Positions 1 through 5,711 of a DNA stretch of 32,485 nucleotides are shown here, piece after piece (within the stretch, counting starts at the first letter, position 1; the number at the start of each line of letters is the position of its first letter). Below the pieces are notes generated by a model. It did not search any database. It was given only the letters and a program-made list of their open reading frames with translations, and had not been told where the DNA came from. The position numbers were made by a program, and so were the translations under genes. Source of the stretch: Myxococcales bacterium (GTDB taxonomy: Bacteria; Myxococcota_A; Polyangia; Polyangiales; Polyangiaceae); NCBI GenBank assembly GCA_021847645.1, contig JAJZQG010000087.1, forward strand, positions 1-32,485. Reading direction: 5' to 3'.

Positions 1-11
1 GAGCTAGAGCT

Positions 12-210
12 CATCCGAAAAGCCCATCGCGCAGAAAACAACTAGGAACTAGGAACAGGAACACGGGAATTCGAACAGAGAATCGATCGAAAATCGGCCG
101 CACGCGACCTCTGGTGCCCTTCGTTTCGCCGCCGAGCTTCGCTGGCGTTCCGTGTTCGCGTTCCTGTTGCTTGTTCCTAGCTGCTAGTTTTCCGGAAGGT
201 TTTTCGGATG
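12..210. repeat. Large imperfect inverted repeat
   Basis: The left arm (about 12-66) and right arm (about 145-210) are imperfect reverse complements. Matching blocks in order are CATCCGAAAA with TTTTCGGATG, GAAAAC with GTTTTC-like sequence, CTAGGAAC with GTTCCTAG, AACAGGAA with TTCCTGTT and CACGG with CCGTG. The left arm itself contains short direct repeats of AGGAAC. The pair lies immediately downstream of the small leftward gene at 219-371, so it could act as a transcript-ending hairpin or be a non-autonomous palindromic element. No coding region is convincing inside it. Confidence 0.6.
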
Positions 211-218
211 GGGTCCTG

Positions 219-371
219 CTAGGCCTCGGCGGCCTTGCCCGCCGCTGCGCGGAAACGCCCCGGCGCGGTCATGAACGCGTCGGCCAGCTTCATCACCCGA
301 TCGTCGCTCACGACGCGCAGGACCGTGGGCTGTACAACATCTTTTCCGTGACGAACGAGGTTTCGGATCAT
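219..371 (-). CDS. Small hypothetical protein (50 aa)
   Basis: This 50-residue reading frame opens MIRNLVHGKD and ends in an Ala/Lys-rich tail (AAAGKAAEA). The ATG is preceded by a good Shine-Dalgarno sequence (GAGGTG, about 6 nt upstream on the minus strand), which is the main reason to believe it. The protein is soluble, has no signal peptide or membrane segment, and I recognise no domain. The middle (DDRVMKLADAFMTAPGRFR) looks like an amphipathic helix. It is the last of the leftward genes at this edge and lies downstream of the acyltransferase in the same orientation, about 180 nt away, so it may have its own promoter. The function is unknown. Confidence 0.6.
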   Translation of the reverse strand: MIRNLVRHGKDVVQPTVLRVVSDDRVMKLADAFMTAPGRFRAAAGKAAEA

Positions 372-551
372 CGCAGCACCTCTTCAGAATCCCGCGCGTG
401 AGCCAACCGCGGGGAGCCGGACGCTAGGCAAGACCCGATCGGGATGTCAACCGCGGCAAGCGTTCCCGCGCTCACCGGGGGACGGCGATCCCGGAGTGCG
501 AAAGCCATTACGCGCATCCGCCCCGGCCCAACCACCGAGCGGGCCATCACC

Positions 552-2477
552 TCAAAGCGCCGAGGCGGCCGGCACGGCCAGCGGCGCCTCGGCTTGCTCG
601 CCGCGCAGCACACGCCCCAGCACCCAGCGCGAGATCTCCTCGGCACCAGGCCCATCGAAATGCACGCCGTCGGGACGAATCGGCGCGCCTCCGCTCTTCA
701 GCTCGCACTGGCCGTCGCCGCACAGCTGTGCCTGCAGATCCAGCAGCTCCACGTCCGCCACCTTCGCCGCGGCGGCCTTCTGCATGTCATTGAAGCAGTC
801 GACCAGCTTGTGCGGATTGGCCTTTACCCACAAGCCGACCGGATACGGCACCACGGTCAGCATCAAGTGCCCGGCGCCGGGGCGAATGGCCGCCAGGCGG
901 CTCCGAAGCTCCTTGCCATAGGCCTTGCTCCACGCCGGGTCGCACGCCCGCTGCCATCGTCCCTCGATCTTGCCTCGTGCAAAAAAGCCCCCTCCCAGCA
1001 CGACCAGCGTCACGTCCGGGTGCACTTCCTGCACGTCGCTCTCCCACGTTGCCGCGCAGTTTCCCCCGTCGTGCGCCCGGTTGTTGAGCGACCGCATCGG
1101 AATCACGCCCTCGAGCAGGCTGCAGTCGCCCACACCCCGGTCCACGATCACCGCCCCCGATCCCTCGCGCACAGCGTGCAGTCGCTCCCCAATCGCTGCC
1201 GCCACCGAATCCCCCAGCACCAGAATCCGCGTCATGCTCCCGGGTGCCGCGCTCGCCGCCGGAACCGCCCGGAGCGCCTCCGCCGCTTGTGCCTGCGACG
1301 GCTTCGCCGAGGCCGTGGACGTGCGCGACGTCGACAGCACGATGGCCGCGACCACGGCCGTCGCGGCGGCCGGCACCACGACGACGGGCCGTCCCCAGGG
1401 GATTCCGCGCTTGCGAATGGGCTGTTCGAGCACGAAGTACGACACGATCGACACGCCGAAGGTGGCAGTCAGGCGCAGCAGCGTGAGGCCCGCTCCGCCC
1501 AGGCCCAGACGTTCCTCCGTGAGAATCTGGTAGAGCGGCCAGTGCCACAGGTACACGCCGTAGCTGATGAGTCCGATCCAGGCCAGCGGCCGAAAGGCGA
1601 ACAGCCGCGCCAAAAGGCTGCGACCGCCGTGCGCCGCGCACGCGATGAGCACCAGCACCGAAAGCTCGGTCAGCCAGAACCCTCCCTGGTACAGAAAGTC
1701 GCTCTGGCCGTCGAGCAGGACCCATGCCGCGCCCAGGCCCGCCAGGGCCAGCAGGCCGACGATATCCAACAGTCGAATCGCCCAGCCTTGCTCCAGCGTT
1801 CCCCACGCGGACAGCGCGCAGGCCAAGGCGGCGCCCGCGAGGATGGCCGAGCCGCGCGTGTCTGTTCCCTGGTAGATGCGCGACGCCGCCTCCGGCGTGT
1901 ACAGCAGCCACATCGCCGCGGCCGACGCCAGCCCGAGCGCGGAGGCCACCGCCAGCAGCACCTTGGCCGAGCCGCGCGAGAGGCGAAGCACGGCAAAGAC
2001 CAGCAGCGGCCAGAGCAGGTAGAACTGCTCCTCGATGGCCAGGCTCCAGGTGTGCTCGAGAGGCGAGGGCGCCGTGAACAGATCCCAGTAGCTCTTGCCT
2101 TGTGCGATTGTGTGCCAGTTGGCGACGTACAGCAGCGTAGCGATGGCGTCACCGCGGATTTGCCCGAGCTCGGCCGGCGCGGCGAACAGCAGCGCATACA
2201 CGGATATGCCGAGCAGCAACGCGAGCAGCGCCGGAAAGAGACGCCGGGCCCGGCGGACCCAGAATGCCTTCAGATCGATTCGCTCCGACGACTTCCACTC
2301 CGCCAGAAGCAGCGACGTGATCAGATACCCCGACAGCACGAAGAACAGGTCCACTCCCAAGTAGCCGCCGCGCAGCCGGTCGTCGTGAAACAGGAGCACC
2401 CCCACCACCGCGAGCCCGCGCAGACCGTCGAGCGCGGGCAAGTGCTGAATACCGATTCTGCGCGAGGGGGACGACAT
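552..2477 (-). CDS. Membrane acyltransferase 3 with SGNH domain (OafA-like)
   Basis: This is a 641-residue integral membrane O-acyltransferase, probably acetylating a cell-surface polysaccharide. The N-terminal half (about 12-380) is an acyltransferase 3 domain: LPALDGLRGLAVV, the conserved His31 of LLFHDD, GYLGVDLFFVLSGYLIT, an Arg-rich loop (FWVRRARRLFP) and WSLAIEEQFYLLWP, with about ten hydrophobic segments. The C-terminal part (about 416-630) is an SGNH hydrolase/transferase domain with GDS (Ser424), GGG at about 495 and RPDGVHF (Asp603, His606). This arrangement matches OafA-type O-antigen acetylases. The ATG at 2477 is chosen because family homology (LPALDGLRG) begins about 12 residues after it; the frame stays open to 2621, but that stretch looks non-coding. 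The Shine-Dalgarno is weak. The acceptor glycan cannot be told from the window. Confidence 0.9.
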   Translation of the reverse strand: MSSPSRRIGIQHLPALDGLRGLAVVGVLLFHDDRLRGGYLGVDLFFVLSGYLITSLLLAEWKSSERIDLKAFWVRRARRLFPALLALLLGISVYALLFAAPAELGQIRGDAIATLLYVANWHTIAQGKSYWDLFTAPSPLEHTWSLAIEEQFYLLWPLLVFAVLRLSRGSAKVLLAVASALGLASAAAMWLLYTPEAASRIYQGTDTRGSAILAGAALACALSAWGTLEQGWAIRLLDIVGLLALAGLGAAWVLLDGQSDFLYQGGFWLTELSVLVLIACAAHGGRSLLARLFAFRPLAWIGLISYGVYLWHWPLYQILTEERLGLGGAGLTLLRLTATFGVSIVSYFVLEQPIRKRGIPWGRPVVVVPAAATAVVAAIVLSTSRTSTASAKPSQAQAAEALRAVPAASAAPGSMTRILVLGDSVAAAIGERLHAVREGSGAVIVDRGVGDCSLLEGVIPMRSLNNRAHDGGNCAATWESDVQEVHPDVTLVVLGGGFFARGKIEGRWQRACDPAWSKAYGKELRSRLAAIRPGAGHLMLTVVPYPVGLWVKANPHKLVDCFNDMQKAAAAKVADVELLDLQAQLCGDGQCELKSGGAPIRPDGVHFDGPGAEEISRWVLGRVLRGEQAEAPLAVPAASAL

Positions 2478-2632
2478 GATTCGTGGCTTCAACCGATGGG
2501 ACGTGGCGCTACCGCTATCGACGTGGCGCGCGATCCTATACTGCGCCCCGCCGCCCGAGGGGCAGCTTTTTCGCACGCCGCCCGCGGCTGCAGACCTCGC
2601 GCGCGCGGCTCGCCTGCGCACCCGCCGCGTCG

Positions 2633-2661
2633 TTGACGGTGGGGGAGGCGGTTCCTATACT
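2633..2661 (+). promoter_or_regulatory. Sigma-70-type promoter for the ApgM-like gene
   Basis: A TTGACG -35 hexamer (2633-2638) is separated by exactly 17 bp from a TATACT -10 hexamer (2656-2661). Transcription would start near 2668, leaving a leader of about 26 nt before the ATG at 2694. A second TCCTATACT occurs at 2534-2542 without a clear -35. Confidence 0.7.
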
Positions 2662-2693
2662 CCGCGCCTCGTCGACGAAACCGGGTGCAAGAC

Positions 2694-3878
2694 ATGAAAT
2701 ACGCCGTGATCCTTCCCGATGGCGCATCGGATGAGGCGCTACCCGAGCTGGGTGGGCAAACGCCCTTGGAGGCTGCTCGCATTCCCCACATGGACGAAAT
2801 TGCGCGGGCCGGACGCCTCGGCCTGGCGGTGACCATTCCACCCGGATACACCGCCGGAACCGATGTAGGCACACTCACGCTGATGGGCTATGACCCCGAC
2901 CGCTACTATTCCGGCCGCGCACCGCTCGAGGCTGCGGCCAAAGGCCTCTCGGTCCGCCCAGACCAGCTCATCTTCCGCTGCAACTTCGTCACGATCGCCG
3001 ACGGTCGCATGGCCGACTTCACGGCCGGCCACATTCCCCAGCCCGATGCCGATCGGCTCGTGGCCGCGCTCAACGACGCTCTGAAGTCCGAGGGCTGCGA
3101 GTTCTACGCGGGAGTGTCCTATCGCAACCTGATGCTCTTGTCCGACGCCGCCCACCTGAAGCTGACGTGCGCTCCGCCCCACGACATTCCCGACCAGCCC
3201 GTGGCGACGAATCTTCCCCGCGGAGAAGGCGTCGATCGCGTGCTGCGCATCATGGACCTGGCCGCGAAGGTCATCGCCGATCACCCGGTGCGCGCCGCGC
3301 GCCTGGCCTCCGGCCATGCCGCGCCCACCAACATCTGGCTCTGGGGCCAGGGACGGCCCACGCACCTCGAGACCCTCGCCGATCGCTTCGGCGTGTCCGG
3401 CGCGTGCATTACCGCTGTCGACATCATCCGCGGCATGGCCGTGCTCATGGGCTTGAAGCTCATCCCCGTGCAGGGCGCCACCGGCTACATCGACACCAAC
3501 TACCAAGGCAAGGGCGAGGCCGCGGTCAAGGCCCTCGAAGAGCACGACCTGGTCGTCGTTCACGTGGAGGCCGCCGACGAGGCCGGCCACCTGGGCAACG
3601 CACGGGAGAAGGTAAAAGCCCTCGAGCGCATCGACGAGCTCGTCGTGGGCCCGGTGCTGAAGGCCCTGCGCAAGCACAAGGACTGGCGCATTCTGGTCGC
3701 TGCCGACCATCCCACGCCCTGCTCGACCAAGGCCCACTCGTCGGTTCCACCGCTGTTCGCCTATGCGGGCAGCGACGTGCCCGCGGGCGGCCTCGGGCCG
3801 TTCACCGAAAAAGCCGCCGCCTCGGGTGTGTTCCTCGACCCGGGCCACCCGCTGCTCAGCATGTTCCTGGGACGCTGA
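2694..3878 (+). CDS. ApgM-type phosphoglycerate mutase / proposed homoserine kinase
   Basis: This 394-residue protein belongs to the alkaline phosphatase superfamily, ApgM branch. Metal and catalytic motifs are visible: PDG (Asp9), the nucleophile loop GYTAGTDVGTLTLMGYDP (Thr56 in place of the usual Ser), VEAADEAGHLG near 300 and the hallmark ADHPTPCSTKAHSSVP near 345. Family members of this length are annotated either as 2,3-bisphosphoglycerate-independent phosphoglycerate mutase or as a proposed homoserine kinase that often sits beside threonine genes. Threonine synthase lies 10 kb away and a homoserine-derivative PLP enzyme is adjacent, so the homoserine kinase role is plausible but inferred. 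The ATG at 2694 is preferred because MKYAVILPDG is the normal N-terminus; an in-frame GTG at 2685 would add three residues. It has its own promoter and converges on the next gene. Confidence 0.85.
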   Translation: MKYAVILPDGASDEALPELGGQTPLEAARIPHMDEIARAGRLGLAVTIPPGYTAGTDVGTLTLMGYDPDRYYSGRAPLEAAAKGLSVRPDQLIFRCNFVTIADGRMADFTAGHIPQPDADRLVAALNDALKSEGCEFYAGVSYRNLMLLSDAAHLKLTCAPPHDIPDQPVATNLPRGEGVDRVLRIMDLAAKVIADHPVRAARLASGHAAPTNIWLWGQGRPTHLETLADRFGVSGACITAVDIIRGMAVLMGLKLIPVQGATGYIDTNYQGKGEAAVKALEEHDLVVVHVEAADEAGHLGNAREKVKALERIDELVVGPVLKALRKHKDWRILVAADHPTPCSTKAHSSVPPLFAYAGSDVPAGGLGPFTEKAAASGVFLDPGHPLLSMFLGR

Positions 3879-3891
3879 CCGCCGATCCGCC

Positions 3892-5307
3892 CTACTTCAC
3901 CCGGTGCAGCGCCTGATCCAGATCCCGGATCACGTCGTCCGGGTGCTCACCGCCCACGCACAGCCGCACCATGTTCGGCGGAATGTGCGCGAGCTTGCGC
4001 CCTTCCTCCCCCTGCTGCTGGTGCGTCGATATCGCCGGGATGGTCGCGACGCTCTTGATGCGCCCCAGGTCCGTCGCCCGCCAGATGCGCTGAAGCCCGT
4101 CGAAGGCCACACGCGCCTGCCCGGCCCCGCCCTTCACGCAGAACGACATCAGGTGTCCGTAGCGGTTGACCGGCTTGCCGTACTGCTCGTCGTACTCGGC
4201 GTCCACCAGCCACATGTACTTGCTGGCCAGCTCGTGGCGCGGGTGATCGGGCAGACCCAGGTACTCCACGCTCTCGACCTTGGGGTGCTTCTGGAGGAAC
4301 TGCGCCACCTTCATCGTGCTGCGGCTCATCATGTCGACCTTCGAGCGCAACGTGCGCATGTCGTTGAGCGACAGGATGGCCTGCATCGGGTGCAGGTTTG
4401 GACCGTAGTCGCGGTTGGGCAGGTACTTGGTGTACAGCGCAAAGTCGTTCTTGAGCGCGTCGTTCGGGATGTTGGTCACCAGCCCCTTGCGCGCGATGAC
4501 CGCACCGCACACGCCGAACCCGCTCGTGGTCAGCGTCTTGGTCGCCGAGTGCACCACGATGTCCGCCCCGTGGCAGATGGGCCGCATCAACGCCGGCGTC
4601 GCCACCGTCGCGTCCACGATCAGCGGCAGATGGTGCTCGTGAGCGAGTGCGGCCACCGCCGCGATGTCGAAGAAGCCCAGCCCCGGGTTGCTCGGCAGCT
4701 CGCCGTACAGGAATCGCGTGTTCTCGTCGATCTTCGAGGCCCACTCGTCCAGGTTCGTCGAGTCCACCACCCAGCGGCATTCGATCGCCCGCTCCTGCGC
4801 TAGACGCACGTTGAACTGCTGGAACGTGCCGCCGTAGCACTGCGCCGTCGCCACGAAGTTGCGCGGCTCGCGCACGTCGTTCCTCGTGTGCACCAGGAAC
4901 GGCTGCACGGCGGTCATGATCGCAGCCATCCCCGACGAGGTCGACACGCACGAGGTCTCGCCGTCGAAGCCGTAGCCTTCGAGCAGCGCCAGGGTCCACT
5001 CGTAGTAGTAGGTCGAGGGGTTGGCGATGCGCGAGTAGCACCAGGTGGGGATCAGATAGGCCAGGGCCGCGGCCATCTCGTCCGAGTCGCGGTAGGCCTG
5101 CGAGGTGCTCATGAAGATCGGTTCGATGATCGAGCCCTGGTAGTCCTCGAGCGCGTCCTCCATCGTGTACAGGCCGTGCACCGCGATAGTGTCGAATCGC
5201 TGCTTCTTGACCACGTCGCGGATGTAGCGGTCGCGCTTGGCCAGGTAGGCGTTGTTGCGGTCGATGTAACGCTGCATTCCCGGCGTGATCTCGGTGTCGC
5301 CCGCCAT
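3892..5307 (-). CDS. Cys/Met metabolism PLP enzyme (O-acetylhomoserine sulfhydrylase / cystathionine synthase family)
   Basis: This 471-residue cytosolic PLP enzyme of the Cys/Met metabolism family probably handles an activated homoserine in methionine synthesis or methionine cleavage. Evidence: the RFDTIAVHGLY opening, PIFMSTSQAY, a YSRIANPS substrate/PLP loop, SSGMAAIM, the lysine motif HSATKTLTTSGFG, and a C-terminus with STHQQQ and RLCVGGEHPDDVIRDL typical of the family. The roughly 37-residue N-terminal extension before RFDT and the TLTTSGFG after the lysine (usually YLNGHSD) mark a divergent subgroup, so sulfhydrylase, gamma-synthase and gamma-lyase cannot be separated by eye. The start at 5307 has a strong Shine-Dalgarno (GGGGAGG, 5 nt spacing). 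The frame runs open to 5766, but that part translates the heptamer repeat and is not coding. The leader may contain a riboswitch (5386-5461). Confidence 0.88.
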   Translation of the reverse strand: MAGDTEITPGMQRYIDRNNAYLAKRDRYIRDVVKKQRFDTIAVHGLYTMEDALEDYQGSIIEPIFMSTSQAYRDSDEMAAALAYLIPTWCYSRIANPSTYYYEWTLALLEGYGFDGETSCVSTSSGMAAIMTAVQPFLVHTRNDVREPRNFVATAQCYGGTFQQFNVRLAQERAIECRWVVDSTNLDEWASKIDENTRFLYGELPSNPGLGFFDIAAVAALAHEHHLPLIVDATVATPALMRPICHGADIVVHSATKTLTTSGFGVCGAVIARKGLVTNIPNDALKNDFALYTKYLPNRDYGPNLHPMQAILSLNDMRTLRSKVDMMSRSTMKVAQFLQKHPKVESVEYLGLPDHPRHELASKYMWLVDAEYDEQYGKPVNRYGHLMSFCVKGGAGQARVAFDGLQRIWRATDLGRIKSVATIPAISTHQQQGEEGRKLAHIPPNMVRLCVGGEHPDDVIRDLDQALHRVK

Positions 5308-5385
5308 GTTGACCTCCCCTGTGTCGTCGCCTCGGTCCCGGACTGCAGGCATGAGCCTACCGCGCCTGGGAAACGAGAGGCAACC

Positions 5386-5461
5386 AGCGCGGGCGTTCTC
5401 GGGTGCGCACCCGCGTGATCGGAGAAGCGGTTGCACGGCGCAGGGGTGTCGCCTCCGCGCT
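5386..5461 (-). promoter_or_regulatory. Candidate SAM-clan riboswitch in the leader of the Met gene
   Basis: Read on the minus strand, a 7-bp closing stem (AGCGCGG at 5461-5455 pairing with CCGCGCT at 5392-5386) encloses three stretches: GGCG...CGCC; GTGCAACCGC followed by GCGGGTGC; and GGGTGCGCACCC. The GCAACC...GGGTGC order resembles the core of SAM-I/SAM-IV riboswitches, and the position, about 80 nt before a methionine-pathway start, fits. The 76 nt are shorter than typical SAM-I aptamers and the K-turn and AAUUCC-like elements are not clear. A covariance search is needed. This is a hypothesis only. Confidence 0.3.
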
Positions 5462-5581
5462 TCCGACCAGGACCGGAACAGGCCGTGTCGGCGCAAGGGT
5501 CGGTCCCGCCCTTGACGTGATGGGCGCTTTCTGCGAGGGTCCGCAAGAACAGACAAACTTGGTACCCACCACGTGGGCTGT

Positions 5582-5596
5582 GAGGAGGGACAAGTG
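5582..5596 (+). promoter_or_regulatory. Strong RBS and GTG start leading into the heptamer tract
   Basis: GAGGAGGG (5582-5589) lies 4 nt before a GTG (5594-5596). The frame it opens runs through the 7-bp repeat and, at the present six copies, stops at TGA 5660-5662 after 22 codons. The lipoprotein/protease frame immediately downstream lacks any usual start before its signal peptide, so this GTG is its most likely true start when the repeat number changes. A short dyad CCCAC-cac-GTGGG (5565-5577) lies just upstream. Confidence 0.6.
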
Positions 5597-5609
5597 ACCA
5601 ACCAAGTCG

Positions 5610-5651
5610 AGGCTCCAGGCTCCAGGCTCCAGGCTCCAGGCTCCAGGCTCC
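5610..5651 (+). repeat. Heptanucleotide tandem repeat (AGGCTCC)x6
   Basis: Six perfect head-to-tail copies of AGGCTCC, followed by a partial AGG, lie between a strong RBS/GTG and the signal peptide of the protease lipoprotein. Because 7 is not a multiple of 3, gain or loss of single copies shifts the frame. Copy numbers equal to 2 modulo 3 (5, 8, ...) would join GTG5594 to the downstream protein; 6 does not, and 7 would run into a TAG at 5703-5705. Confidence 0.95.
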
Positions 5652-5711
5652 AGGCGAGTTGACGGTCGTCAGTCCCCGACGATCGCAGCGGTATTCGTCG
5701 CCATAGGATCG

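Noticed and set aside
444..2636. 730-codon open frame on the plus strand opposite the acyltransferase
   Set aside because: It is antisense to a clear membrane acyltransferase, is rich in R, H, Q and P, and has no domain. It is open only because of GC-rich codon bias.
5610..5651. CRISPR-like repeat
   Set aside because: The unit is 7 bp with no spacers; it is a simple tandem repeat.
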